A DNA stretch of 41,905 nt from Microbacterium sp. GTDB lineage: Bacteria > Actinomycetota > Actinomycetes > Actinomycetales > Microbacteriaceae. The notes under the pieces were generated by a model. It made no database searches and was not told where the DNA came from. It saw only the letters and a program-made list of their open reading frames with translations. Positions 17,194-26,977 of the stretch are shown here, piece by piece; position 1 is the stretch's first letter, and each line of letters opens with the position of its first letter. The stretch spans positions 1 to 41,905 of the forward strand of contig JARBUN010000005.1 in NCBI GenBank assembly GCA_029239635.1, written 5' to 3'. The translations under genes were made by a program, and so were the position numbers.

Positions 17194-20100
17194 TCAGCCC
17201 GCGGGAACGTTCTCCTGAATGGTGAGGGTCGGCGCGGTTGCTTCTCCTGCTTCTTTCGAGTTGAAGCGGGACATCAGCGCTTCGGGCGTCGTCGCGACGG
17301 TACCCCCGAGCGCGATCGAGATCCGCTTCGTCCCCGCCGGGAGTTTCTTGATGTACTCCGTCAGGTCGATCTTCCACGTCTTCGCTTCGCGCGTCACGGT
17401 GAAGGACGCGATACGCTGCCCGAGCTGGGGTCGGTTGGCGTACGTCGTCGTCGACTCCGACCACGACCCGGACACCGTGTAGATATCGACCGTGCCCTGC
17501 GTCTTGCTCGGGTCATCGATGAGGGAACCGTAGAGCGCCAGCGTGGCGGACTTCGTCGATGCGGGTGTCGTACCGGTGAGGTCGAAGGTCAGATACGAGG
17601 TGCGGATGTTCCCCCCGTCCGCGGCCGAGCCTGGAGACTGCGGCTTGACGTCGAGCCGGTTGAGTCCGCCCAGCGTCGTGTTGGCCGTCCCCCCACCCTG
17701 CGAGAACGTGTCCCCGTCCGTGCGGATCGTGAACAGGCCCGGCTGATAGACGGTGACCGCCGTGGTGAAACTCCGCGACAGCGGGCCCTGGGAAACGGTC
17801 GTCGTGATGTTCGCGACGCCCGTCGCGCGTCCCGTGAGGCGCCCATCGGTGCCCACCGACACCACGGACGTGGAATCAGAGACGTGTTTCACCTGCGCCT
17901 TGTCGATCGTCGCCCCAGTGATGTCGACGACCTTCACGGGAACACCCACCGTCTGCCCGATCGCGATCTTCGCAGGCATCGAAACCGTGGCATCCGCGAA
18001 GAGACGGTCCGGCAGAGCGGCCGGCGGCGAACCCGGGGACAGAAGCTCGACCTCGCGGAGAACGGCTTGCCAGGTCGACGAGCTCGAGACGAGCTCGAGG
18101 CGCACCTGCGTGACCTTCCGGGAGAACCGGAAGGAGTGATCCGCTGTCCCCTGACCCCCGCTGTAGGTATACGTCCCCTCGTTGTTCCAGCTCTTGCCAT
18201 CCGACGACGTGAGCAGCTTGAAACTGACCTTCTGGCTCGCATCCGGGCTCCACGCGGCTCGGACCGTCTTCAACAGCGTCGCCTGCGGCAGGACCCAGGT
18301 GATCGTGGCACCGCCGCGACCGGCCCACCCCGTGGACGTGGACCCGTCGTGCGTCGCCGCCGACGTTCCGCGCAGAGTGTTGGTCGCCGACGACGTGGAC
18401 ACCGTGGCCTTGGCAGGAGCCAGGACGATCTCCAGGCGGGGTGGGGTCGACGACTCGGAGCTGCCGAAGCGGGCCATCAGCGCGGCATTGTCGGGGGCGC
18501 TGCCCCCGAGCGCGAGATCGAACGCCGACAACTGCGCGCTCGGCGTCTTCTTGGCCGCGTCGGTGAGATCGAGGCGTGACTCCCCGGTCTGTCGGGTCAC
18601 CAGCGTGCTCCCGAGCGGCGCGCCGAAACCGGGACGATTCTGGTACGTGACGGTCGTGTCGGTCCAGGTGCTGGCGGGTCGATATGCGTCGACACGAACG
18701 GCATCACCACCCGCACTGTCGGCGATTGCGCCGGTCAGCACGAGGACGGCGCTCGCGATGCGAGTCGTGTCTACACCAGAGAGATCGAAGCGCAGGAGGC
18801 TGGTACGCACGCGGGTACCATCAGACGGCGTCGCGGGAAGGGTCGGCTTCACGTCGAGTCGGTCGGCGCCGGCGAAATTCTTCGATGCACTGGCTCCCCC
18901 CTCCACGAAGGTGTCCTGCACCGGCAGGAGCGACAAGGCTTGAGACGGCACCACGGTCAGCGCTCGGGCCGGTGAGGGGAACTCCCACGCCCCCACTCGG
19001 GCATATGCACCGAGGACGGTAGAGCCCGGGGCCGCGCCGACAGCGCCCGTACCGTCGATCCGGGCGACGCCTCTATTGCCCGATACGAGCTCGATCTGCG
19101 CGTTCGCGGCCGCTCCGCTTATCGTGACGCCGAGCGGCGCCCATTCCTCGACGGCGAGCGTTGACGGGCCATTCGCCGACGATACCCCCCATGCCCCGGG
19201 CGTGAGGTTGGCCGGTGCAGGCGTCCCCCGGAATCCGGATATCGCGATCTCTCGAATTGTCGAGGTACGGTCCCCGCCGGGGTCGCCCGAGACCTCGATG
19301 CGGATCTTCGACACCCGTGGGGGCGAGTCGATGGTGTTCGACGACCACCCGGACGCGGAGCGATAGCTGCCGGACGCTGCCGCAGCCCACGTCTCGTTTT
19401 TCGGGATCAGGATGCGATAGTCGATCCGCCGCGACGAGTTCGCCGTCCAAAGGATGTCCACCTTGTTGAGGTCGATCTGGCCTCGGAACGTCAGCTCGAG
19501 GTACTGCACGCCCGAGGTCGCCCAGCCCGACGACTCGTTGCCATCGTGCGCGGCCCCCGGGGTGCCCCGCGTCGTCGACGACGCCGTCGATGTTTTGACG
19601 GCCGTCAGGTCGGGAACGAATGTGACCAAAACGCCTGTGGCGAGATCACTTCCGACGAGGTACGAGCCGGGCATGGATGTCGTCGCCCGCACCGAAACAG
19701 TACCGCCGGAGGTGTTGCGCGCCACGATGTTGGGCGCAGGAAGCGCCGGGTCGCGCATCACCGTGTAGGAGCGTCGACTCGCGTTGAATCCCTGGAGCCC
19801 CGCCCCGTCCACCGTCAGCCGCGACAGCTGGACCGCAGCTTCGGGGGCACTCCCCCATCCGTTCATCGCCGTGACCTGACCGGCGCGAGAGGCCGTGGTC
19901 GCGGTGGGCGCCAGCAAGGTCATCGTCACCGCCACCGTCTGCGCCGATCCGCCGGGGACATCGACAACGAGCTTCGTGACGCCCGTGTTCTCGTCCTGTT
20001 CCGGCCGCGGGGAGATCGGGGAGGGAACCGCCGGCGTGGCTCGGAACCGCACTCCACTGGAGGCGGAGAGTTCGACGAGGAGGCGCTGACCGTCCTTGTA

Positions 20101-21789
20101 GAGGACGGCAGATCTTCCGGTCTGCGTGATCTCCACCTGGGCGGAGGTGTGCAGGCCCCACCGCGATGTCGTGCCCGCAGGCGCAGTGAACTCGTCTTGC
20201 AGGACCACCTGTTGCGACGTGGGAAGGACGCGCACTCCTCGGCGCCATGTACCTGCCGCGGCTCCCTGGGCCGCGCTGAGGTCCGCCACGGCGAACGACC
20301 CGACCGCGCTCGTACCGGACGACAACAAGCTCCCACCCGGCGCGTCTCGGAAGTCATGGGTGGAATCGCGGTCCAACGTGAGGGTGTTGTGGCCTTCCAG
20401 CCTGTTGCGGTAGTAGTTCCACCGTTCGGACACAGCGCCGCCGTTGCCCCGCGCGTCGTAGCTGGATCGATCGAGGCCGAGTTGCTGCGCCCAGGTGACT
20501 CCCCCCACGGACACCATGACGTCCCCCGCGTCGACGTGTCTGTGGCCTACTGTGGGGTCACCGCCGTAGCGCAGGGCCGCGTAGGGGGCCCTGACATCCG
20601 TGGCGTCTCCACGCGCCGTCGCGACGCCACCGTCCGCATAGTTCGCGACCCGCGGCCGCGATTGTGAAGCCGGTGCGACCGGGGGAACCGACGGATTCCG
20701 CCATACGAGGCGCTGCGCCGCCTGACGACTCGTCTCGTTCGCGGCGGACAGCCCCTCCAGGGACGTGTCGCCCGTCAACCGCGCGAGACCGGAGAACTCC
20801 ATTGCTGGGGACACAGCCGTCTCGCTGTCCGCAAACGTGAAAATATCTCCCGACGGGGTCATCAGATCTCGGATGAAGGCCCCGCTGCGCGCGATCCCGC
20901 CGATCCCATCGAGCCCCTGGGTGGAACCGGTCGCGGTCTTCAGCGCATTCAAGAATGTGCTGGCGTACTCGGTCGCGTACTCCCAGTACATGGGTCCTTC
21001 GGGATAACTGCCGTCCGGAAGGTAACCGGTCAGACCGCTCTTGATGGACTCGATCGAGTAGTCGAGCACCTTCTGCGCGTCACCACTCGTATCTTCGGAA
21101 ACGATCGCGAGGCTCGCGAGTCCCACACCGCCGTTTCCGACGACGTTCCGGTTGTGCGTCGCTGTCACCCACGAGTTCGGGTCGCTCTCGGGTGACTCAT
21201 ACAGGGGAATAGCGGGGCGAATGGCTTTTGTCAGCATCGCGTTGCGAAGGGTCGCGCGGCGCGCGTCCGTCCAGTAGCTGTAGCCCCAGTCGTACGAGAT
21301 CGCGAAGGCGTTGGCGATCTCCGCGGTGTGCAGGAAGTTCTTCGGGTTCCAGTCCGGAAACTTGCTTGCTGCGTCGAGGTTCTTCCACAGACCTTCCATG
21401 TACTTCGCGTCGTTCGTCAGCCGCCACGCCATCGAAAGGGTGTAGGACCGCTCGACGAGATACTTCGCCGTCGTCAGAGTGCTCTCTGGATTCTGCAGGT
21501 CGTACGACACGACGGGCAGCGTGAGCTGGTAGTTCGCGGAGTTGAGGACGTCCTTTTGCAGGCGCGCGGAAACGGCATCTGTCCCGGTGTTGGAACGAAT
21601 CGTGGCGAAGTCGTTGGCGCTCGAGACGAGAAGTCGCGGATGACTCGTGGCGACCGACACGGCGGCCGGGACGGCCGCGATCGCAGCGGGGGCAGGAACG
21701 GCGATGTCAGCCATGAGCACCGCACCCATAAAGAGGGATGCAGCCAGCATGGCCCACTTTCGCCGCGAAGAGGACGGTGTGGCGCGCAT
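17194..21789 (-). CDS. Large secreted heparinase II/III-type polysaccharide lyase with duplicated discoidin and DNRLRE modules
   Basis: A 1531-residue exported enzyme, the largest product here. A signal peptide (about 1-40) is followed by an alpha/alpha toroid with ATHNRN (210-215) and SYPEGPMYW (261-269, probable catalytic Tyr). The beta-sheet domain has VGHRHVDAGD (414-423) and RLEGHNTLTL (463-472), the usual heparinase II pattern. Downstream come two F5/8-type (discoidin) modules and two DNRLRE modules (QDTFVEGG...NRLDVKP type), alternating, plus an Ig-like stretch before the last DNRLRE. No sortase signal is seen. The ATG at 21789 has a GGAG site; an upstream ATG at 21834 has none. It likely depolymerises acidic polysaccharide, either foreign or the cell's own. 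Confidence 0.85.
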   Translation of the reverse strand: MRATPSSSRRKWAMLAASLFMGAVLMADIAVPAPAAIAAVPAAVSVATSHPRLLVSSANDFATIRSNTGTDAVSARLQKDVLNSANYQLTLPVVSYDLQNPESTLTTAKYLVERSYTLSMAWRLTNDAKYMEGLWKNLDAASKFPDWNPKNFLHTAEIANAFAISYDWGYSYWTDARRATLRNAMLTKAIRPAIPLYESPESDPNSWVTATHNRNVVGNGGVGLASLAIVSEDTSGDAQKVLDYSIESIKSGLTGYLPDGSYPEGPMYWEYATEYASTFLNALKTATGSTQGLDGIGGIARSGAFIRDLMTPSGDIFTFADSETAVSPAMEFSGLARLTGDTSLEGLSAANETSRQAAQRLVWRNPSVPPVAPASQSRPRVANYADGGVATARGDATDVRAPYAALRYGGDPTVGHRHVDAGDVMVSVGGVTWAQQLGLDRSSYDARGNGGAVSERWNYYRNRLEGHNTLTLDRDSTHDFRDAPGGSLLSSGTSAVGSFAVADLSAAQGAAAGTWRRGVRVLPTSQQVVLQDEFTAPAGTTSRWGLHTSAQVEITQTGRSAVLYKDGQRLLVELSASSGVRFRATPAVPSPISPRPEQDENTGVTKLVVDVPGGSAQTVAVTMTLLAPTATTASRAGQVTAMNGWGSAPEAAVQLSRLTVDGAGLQGFNASRRSYTVMRDPALPAPNIVARNTSGGTVSVRATTSMPGSYLVGSDLATGVLVTFVPDLTAVKTSTASSTTRGTPGAAHDGNESSGWATSGVQYLELTFRGQIDLNKVDILWTANSSRRIDYRILIPKNETWAAAASGSYRSASGWSSNTIDSPPRVSKIRIEVSGDPGGDRTSTIREIAISGFRGTPAPANLTPGAWGVSSANGPSTLAVEEWAPLGVTISGAAANAQIELVSGNRGVARIDGTGAVGAAPGSTVLGAYARVGAWEFPSPARALTVVPSQALSLLPVQDTFVEGGASASKNFAGADRLDVKPTLPATPSDGTRVRTSLLRFDLSGVDTTRIASAVLVLTGAIADSAGGDAVRVDAYRPASTWTDTTVTYQNRPGFGAPLGSTLVTRQTGESRLDLTDAAKKTPSAQLSAFDLALGGSAPDNAALMARFGSSESSTPPRLEIVLAPAKATVSTSSATNTLRGTSAATHDGSTSTGWAGRGGATITWVLPQATLLKTVRAAWSPDASQKVSFKLLTSSDGKSWNNEGTYTYSGGQGTADHSFRFSRKVTQVRLELVSSSSTWQAVLREVELLSPGSPPAALPDRLFADATVSMPAKIAIGQTVGVPVKVVDITGATIDKAQVKHVSDSTSVVSVGTDGRLTGRATGVANITTTVSQGPLSRSFTTAVTVYQPGLFTIRTDGDTFSQGGGTANTTLGGLNRLDVKPQSPGSAADGGNIRTSYLTFDLTGTTPASTKSATLALYGSLIDDPSKTQGTVDIYTVSGSWSESTTTYANRPQLGQRIASFTVTREAKTWKIDLTEYIKKLPAGTKRISIALGGTVATTPEALMSRFNSKEAGEATAPTLTIQENVPAG

Positions 21790-22002
21790 GTGGACTCCGA
21801 TTTGCAGTAGCTGGCGCGAATGTGTCGCACGCATCCACGGCTTAGCTCAGGGAGCGTCGCAGGTCCAATGTAATTCAGCTAACTCATAATCTCGAGTGCT
21901 TCACGCGAACAAACCCACGCGCCGGAGCATCCAGTTCACATCTTCTCGCCCGCATATGTTTGACACCGCCGCTGCTTTTCCCAACTTCGAGGCCGTATGC
22001 GT

Positions 22003-23013
22003 TCAGGACCGGCGGCCCGCCTGGGCGATGGCATCCCGATAGGTCGTGACATAGGCCGTCGCCAGCACCGGCCAGTCGAGCATAGAGAGATCGAGCTCGG
22101 CGCGCTCCCCCGCGTCCTTGACGGTCGCCACCGCTCGTTCGAGAGAATCGCCCGCCAGGGGGGAGTCGTACAGGATGACCCAGTCCTCACCGAACTGCGA
22201 CTGGTAGTACTCGGTCGCCGCCGTGCGCGGCGCGATGACGGGTCGCTCGAGGCTCAACGCCATCAGGAGAGCGCCGGAGTTGTAAAGGTCGGCATACGGA
22301 AGCACCACGACGGATGCCTCGACGATCTCCCTGTACAGGTCTTTGTCGGTCACGGCTTCCAGCAGGGTCGTCACCTGACCGGATGCCGTATCCGCAGCCG
22401 ATTGCACACCGGTGGCGATCTCGGGAGTATGCGGCCTCCCCACGATCCGTAGGTCGTGTCCACGGTCGCCGAGGTTCGATGCGCCGAACGCCCCGATGAG
22501 ACCCGGCACGTTCTTGTACCCGCGGATGAAGCCGAAATAGAGCAACCGCCGACCGGAAGACGGCGTGCGCACCGCATCGGGGATGACAGAACGGTAGTGA
22601 CCGTGGGGGATCACGTCGACCGGGGCCGAGAGGCCGGTCATTTCGACGGCCGGGTTGAGCGCGACGTAGCGATCCACGGCACGGTCCAGCCGCGCGAGCT
22701 CAGCGGCAGCAGCCTCGCCATGGTCTTCATGCGTGGCGAGGTTGTGGATCGTCAGCACGATGGCCGTGCGACGCATCTTCAACAGGCGCATCCAGGCGCG
22801 GAAGCGCAGACGCTTCACCAGCGAGACGAGCGGGTTGGACGCGGCGAAGTACTTCTCGGGCCATTGGAAATGGACCACGTCCCATCGCTCGCGGAACGCC
22901 GCACCCCAAGAGAAATACGACGAGTCCGTCTGCTCAGACAGCGCGTCGATCAGCAGGGAAGCGAACGGGTTCCCCTGATCGCTCGGGGGGTAGACGGTGT
23001 GCAGAACACGCAT
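22003..23013 (-). CDS. Glycosyltransferase, GT-B fold
   Basis: Cytoplasmic glycosyltransferase of 336 residues. The N-terminal half has VVHFQWPEKY and IVLTIHNLATHEDH, blocks seen in bacterial exopolysaccharide glycosyltransferases. The C-terminal half has LLYFGFIRGYKNVPGLI and a donor loop around YNSGALLMALSLERPVIAP. The start overlaps the stop of the pyruvyltransferase-like gene (GTGATG: either GTG 23016 or ATG 23013). Last gene of the minus-strand block that begins at 29782. The 213 nt downstream of it, up to the lyase start, are AT-richer near 21866-21893 and probably contain the lyase promoter. Confidence 0.85.
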   Translation of the reverse strand: MRVLHTVYPPSDQGNPFASLLIDALSEQTDSSYFSWGAAFRERWDVVHFQWPEKYFAASNPLVSLVKRLRFRAWMRLLKMRRTAIVLTIHNLATHEDHGEAAAAELARLDRAVDRYVALNPAVEMTGLSAPVDVIPHGHYRSVIPDAVRTPSSGRRLLYFGFIRGYKNVPGLIGAFGASNLGDRGHDLRIVGRPHTPEIATGVQSAADTASGQVTTLLEAVTDKDLYREIVEASVVVLPYADLYNSGALLMALSLERPVIAPRTAATEYYQSQFGEDWVILYDSPLAGDSLERAVATVKDAGERAELDLSMLDWPVLATAYVTTYRDAIAQAGRRS

Positions 23014-23855
23014 CACGCACCGCCCGCAGTCCGCGCGATGGACGGCACGAAGACGTCAGCGGGGAACGCAGCGAGCAGGGGGGCGCTGGACCAGCCGGCG
23101 AGAGCGTCCTCATGGCGGTGGCGAGACGTCGAGGCGTGGGCCAGAGCCGATGCGAAGTCCGCGAACATCGGCAGCTCGTCGCGACCCGTACCTCGCGCAT
23201 AGTCCTCATACTTGAAGGAGCTCTCGGCCGACGGCTTGATGAGGGCAACCGGAACCCCCAGCATCTCGGCGAAGACGAGCGCGTGCAGAGACGAAGTGAC
23301 GACCGCCTCACTCGCGGCGATCTCTGCGAGGACTTGCCGGAGCGGCGATCGCGGCGAGACGACATGACCGGTGGGAACGGGGCGCCCCAGATCGTTCAGG
23401 TTCGGGACGTAGAGGACCTCCCTCGACGCTTCACGAGGGGGACGATCGAATCCCAGCTCGAAGAGCAGCAGAGCGGGATCCCCGTATACCGCGGGGGCTT
23501 GCTCACCGGTCCGGTCGGAGACCCACTGCCTGGTGAGCGGGCCGCGGACGGCGCGGACGTCGAGGGTGCTCCACCGATAACGGTCGGAGGGGATCTTGCC
23601 GTTGACGCCGCTTCCCCACACCACGTCGCCGTCGTCGGCGAAGTGCAGCACCGAGCCCACGGAGAACAGACGGACCGGGTCACCCGAACGGGAGTGCGGT
23701 GACAGCCCCAGCCGTTCCCGCACGAGTTCCACGACCATCGGGCCGACCAGATCACCGAAATTGTTCTTCCGGGGTCCGAGAGCAAACCGACGCACGAAGG
23801 GCAGATTCAGGGACGTGCGCGGATTCCACGCGAAAGTCTCGACGCGACCGGTCAA
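23013..23855 (-). CDS. Polysaccharide pyruvyltransferase family protein
   Basis: Member of the PS_pyruv_trans family, 280 residues, which typically moves pyruvate from phosphoenolpyruvate to a sugar hydroxyl, giving a negatively charged ketal. Family features visible are NNFGDLVGPMVVELV near the N-terminus, WGSGVNGK in the middle and TSSLHALVFAEMLGVPVALI towards the C-terminus. The TTG start lies in a TTGA overlap with the flippase stop, with GGAG upstream. It is slightly shorter than typical members. Pyruvylation would make the polymer acidic, in keeping with a heparinase-type lyase nearby. Confidence 0.88.
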   Translation of the reverse strand: MTGRVETFAWNPRTSLNLPFVRRFALGPRKNNFGDLVGPMVVELVRERLGLSPHSRSGDPVRLFSVGSVLHFADDGDVVWGSGVNGKIPSDRYRWSTLDVRAVRGPLTRQWVSDRTGEQAPAVYGDPALLLFELGFDRPPREASREVLYVPNLNDLGRPVPTGHVVSPRSPLRQVLAEIAASEAVVTSSLHALVFAEMLGVPVALIKPSAESSFKYEDYARGTGRDELPMFADFASALAHASTSRHRHEDALAGWSSAPLLAAFPADVFVPSIARTAGGA

Positions 23856-25306
23856 CGGAAACTCCTTCGAACCATGTGGATGATCGCCTTCACGTCACGG
23901 CTGATCGGCTTGGCGATCAGTGCTGCGAGAGCGTAGAACGCGAGGCCGATCGCCATGCCGATGACGATGCGAGCGATGGGGATCAGGTCGTGGAACAGCA
24001 ACGTGTCGGTCGAGAACACCGCGCCAGCCATCAGCACGTTCACGGCGATCCCCCGCAGGCCCGTACGAACGATCACACCGATGTCCATGCCGGTCCGGCG
24101 CATCGGGAAGGCCGACAGCACGATCCAGTTCAGAGCGAGACTTGCGGCCACCGCCACGGCCACGCCAGTCGGCCCGAAGGGCGCCCCGGCGATGATGAGG
24201 ATAACCATGAGGCTTCGCGTGACGATGGAGAAACGCAGTTGCAAGCCGGTCAGCCCACAGGCGAGGAACGACCAGTAGTAGACGTACCCCATGACCTGGA
24301 AGATGCCGCCGAAAGCCAGGATCGCGAAGATACCCGCCGACGACGTCCACTGGGCGCCGAGAGCAACCTCGATGACGGGGGTGGCCAGAGCGGCCCCCAG
24401 ACAGAACGCAGCCCCCAGCACGTAGGTCATGCCGAGCTGCGCCTGGACCACGTAACGGCTCATCTGCGCACGGTCCGTCTGCTGCCGGGACAGGATCGGC
24501 AGAGCGACCCGTGTCAGCGGAGCGGCGATCTGCTGGACGGGGATCTTGAACAGCTGGTACGCGCGATCGTAGAGACCGAGAGCCTCGGGTCCCGAAGTGC
24601 GCCCCAGCGCGACCGAGTCGACATTGCCGCTGACATACGAGAGCGCTTGCACGCCGAACGAGTTGGCGGCGAAGGCCAGGAGAGGCCGCATCGGCGCTCG
24701 AGAAGGGAACCGGGGCATCCACGCGGCGAGGATCGTGGTGAGCAGAAGCAGCATGCCGCCAGCCGCGAGTTGCTGACCGACCAGCGCCCAGTACCCGGCG
24801 CCGTTCACCGCGAGCAGCGCCGCGACACCCAGTCCCGAGGCCTGCGAGGCGATGTCGATGAGGGCGAGACGGCCAAAGCTGAGGCTTCGCGTGAGATGCG
24901 CGGTGAACTGCGAAGCCAGCGCCGACAGAACGAAGCCGATCGCCATCACCCGCACGACCATCGCCACGCCGTCGACCTGGTAGAAGGCTTCGATCAGCGG
25001 CGCCGCGAGGAAGAACGAGACGTAAAGGACGATGCCGACGCTCGAGCTGATCCAAAAGAGGTTCGACCGCTGCTGGTTCGTGATGTCCTTGGCCTGTACA
25101 GCCGCATTGGATAGTCCGAAGTCGCCCAGGAGAGCAGCGAAGCCCGTGACCGCCAAGACCATCGCGAACAGTCCGAAGTCGTCCGGGGAGAGCAACCGCG
25201 CGAGGACCACGGTCGAAGTGAGCTGGAGGACGAACTTGACGGCCTGGCCCCCGAGCGTCACGCGCGCTCCGCGCGCAGCCTTCCCTCCATCAGACATGGT
25301 GGACAC
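23852..25306 (-). CDS. Lipopolysaccharide/exopolysaccharide flippase (Wzx, MATE-like), set 1
   Basis: A 484-residue integral membrane protein with 12-14 hydrophobic segments that would move undecaprenyl-linked repeat units across the membrane. The N-terminus (ARGARVTLGGQAVKFVLQL...VLARLLSPDDFGLFAM) is characteristic of the WzxC/PST group of the MOP superfamily. The start is GTG 25306 or ATG 25297; the former has GGGGTG 4 nt upstream. It sits between the polymerase (51 nt upstream) and the pyruvyltransferase gene, completing a Wzx/Wzy pair. Confidence 0.92.
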   Translation of the reverse strand: MSTMSDGGKAARGARVTLGGQAVKFVLQLTSTVVLARLLSPDDFGLFAMVLAVTGFAALLGDFGLSNAAVQAKDITNQQRSNLFWISSSVGIVLYVSFFLAAPLIEAFYQVDGVAMVVRVMAIGFVLSALASQFTAHLTRSLSFGRLALIDIASQASGLGVAALLAVNGAGYWALVGQQLAAGGMLLLLTTILAAWMPRFPSRAPMRPLLAFAANSFGVQALSYVSGNVDSVALGRTSGPEALGLYDRAYQLFKIPVQQIAAPLTRVALPILSRQQTDRAQMSRYVVQAQLGMTYVLGAAFCLGAALATPVIEVALGAQWTSSAGIFAILAFGGIFQVMGYVYYWSFLACGLTGLQLRFSIVTRSLMVILIIAGAPFGPTGVAVAVAASLALNWIVLSAFPMRRTGMDIGVIVRTGLRGIAVNVLMAGAVFSTDTLLFHDLIPIARIVIGMAIGLAFYALAALIAKPISRDVKAIIHMVRRSFR

Positions 25307-25357
25307 CGGACACCCCGGTCATCGCCGGACGCGACACGTTCGATTCGATGCCCCCGG

Positions 25358-26731
25358 TCATCGGGCAGCGGCCGGCGCGGGCTTCGAGGTCTTTTTCGAG
25401 GACTTCTTCGCCGCCTGTTCGAAGGAACTCAGTGTTTCCAACCCGACGCCAGCGCGCGCCGAGGAAAGGAACCCCACGGTGAACATCCAGAGCCCAACAA
25501 TCAGTACAGAGATCATGCCCCAGCCCGTGAGCAGGATGATTCCCATTCCCGGAATGGCGTAGACGATGACGCGCGGAGCGTGCATGTACTCGCTCGAGCG
25601 GAAGAACCGCGCGATCGCCCACACGATCAAGATGATAAGAGGCAAGAAAAACAGAATGGCGAGGACGATCCCCAGCTCCGCGGTCATGAGGAGAAACGCG
25701 TTGTGGACGGGGTATCCGGAGGCCGTGGCGGCGTCCACCTTCCCGACGACAAAGATGTAGGCATTCGGTCCCGTACCGATGAGGAAGTCCGACTTGAGCT
25801 GTCGCAGCGCAGCAGCGAGCAGCAGCGGACGCAGCCCCCCCTGCGCGTCATCCTCGAATCGCTCGAGGACAAGCGGACCGATGATCGTCGCGGCACCAAG
25901 CAGGACGATGGCTCCACCCACGCGTGTGCCCACTCTCGCCCGTCCGGGGAAGGTCAGAATCCACGCGGCCAAGAGGATCGCCATCGCGATCAAGTTGGCT
26001 CGGCTGACCGTCAGGCCACCGACCAACGCGGCCGCCCCGACGCACAGGAACGCCAGGCGAGAGATTCGCTTGTTGGCTGCCGTGGTGAACGGCAGCGACA
26101 TGAGCATGAGCGCGAAGGCCACCTTCGACAGGTTGGCCGGGTGGCCGATGGTGCCCGAGACCCGGCCGACGGTCTGCTCGAGTGTACGCTCCGAGTTGAC
26201 CAGGCCCGTGGGCAGATGCACCCCGGCGAGCTGCAGCACCGCGACGCCGAGCTGCAACAGCAGAACCACCAGAACGGCGGTGAGGAAGAATCGCGCGAAC
26301 TTCTCTTGATTGAACGCCTCGCGCCCCACAGCCCACCCCACGCCGAACGCCAGCACGGCGCTCAGCAGCACGACGTAGCCCGACCACTGGGGCACGGTTC
26401 CCTGCCAGCTCGTGAACATCCCGACGGTCAGCAGGACCGCGAAGACGACCAGGACCATGGGCAGCTTGAGCCCTCCGCGACCGATCAGAATGATCACCGC
26501 CGCGATGACGACAACGAGAACCTGCGTTTGCAGACCCAGGGACGCCGGTGCGATGTCGTACGGAGTGGAGTCAGGTGACTCGATGAAGGTGGCGATCGTT
26601 CGAGGGAAGAGCGCAGCACCGAAGAGGACCACGAGAAGTGCATTCGCCGCGTAACCGAACTTGCGCCCCACGGCAATGGCAATGAACGGGCCGACAATCA
26701 GCAGCACGATCAGCGCGACGATGGGTAGCAC
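25358..26731 (-). CDS. O-antigen ligase/polymerase family protein (Wzy-like), set 1
   Basis: Integral membrane protein of about 457 residues with ten or more hydrophobic segments and a large outer loop containing the family-like block FLIGTGPNAYIFV...YPVHNAFLLMTAELG. It would polymerise flipped repeat units. The C-terminal tail is cytoplasmic and Lys/Ser/Ala-rich. The GTG at 26731 is preceded by GGAG; a TTG at 26761 would add ten residues but has no ribosome-binding site. The 246 nt before it, up to the GT39-like gene, contain an AT-richer patch near 26818-26835 that may be a promoter; no gene is seen there. Confidence 0.87.
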   Translation of the reverse strand: MLPIVALIVLLIVGPFIAIAVGRKFGYAANALLVVLFGAALFPRTIATFIESPDSTPYDIAPASLGLQTQVLVVVIAAVIILIGRGGLKLPMVLVVFAVLLTVGMFTSWQGTVPQWSGYVVLLSAVLAFGVGWAVGREAFNQEKFARFFLTAVLVVLLLQLGVAVLQLAGVHLPTGLVNSERTLEQTVGRVSGTIGHPANLSKVAFALMLMSLPFTTAANKRISRLAFLCVGAAALVGGLTVSRANLIAMAILLAAWILTFPGRARVGTRVGGAIVLLGAATIIGPLVLERFEDDAQGGLRPLLLAAALRQLKSDFLIGTGPNAYIFVVGKVDAATASGYPVHNAFLLMTAELGIVLAILFFLPLIILIVWAIARFFRSSEYMHAPRVIVYAIPGMGIILLTGWGMISVLIVGLWMFTVGFLSSARAGVGLETLSSFEQAAKKSSKKTSKPAPAAAR

Positions 26732-26977
26732 GTCTCTCCACTTTCGCCTCGGACCCGGCAAGGGTCAGCGCAAAAAACACGCGTGATGCGACAGGCCACC
26801 TGCTGCTTCCCCCTCCGGAAATGTTATCAGTTGCCACAGAACGGGTCCGCGAGACCGATTTCGACGGCATCCCGCGAGCACGAAGAATGCGCGAATGCCG
26901 GATTGTCGGTGCCGCGAAGACGCCCCCGACCCGCGTTCTCGTCTTCGCGCCGTCGAGACGGCTGCGCCGAAACGCTC

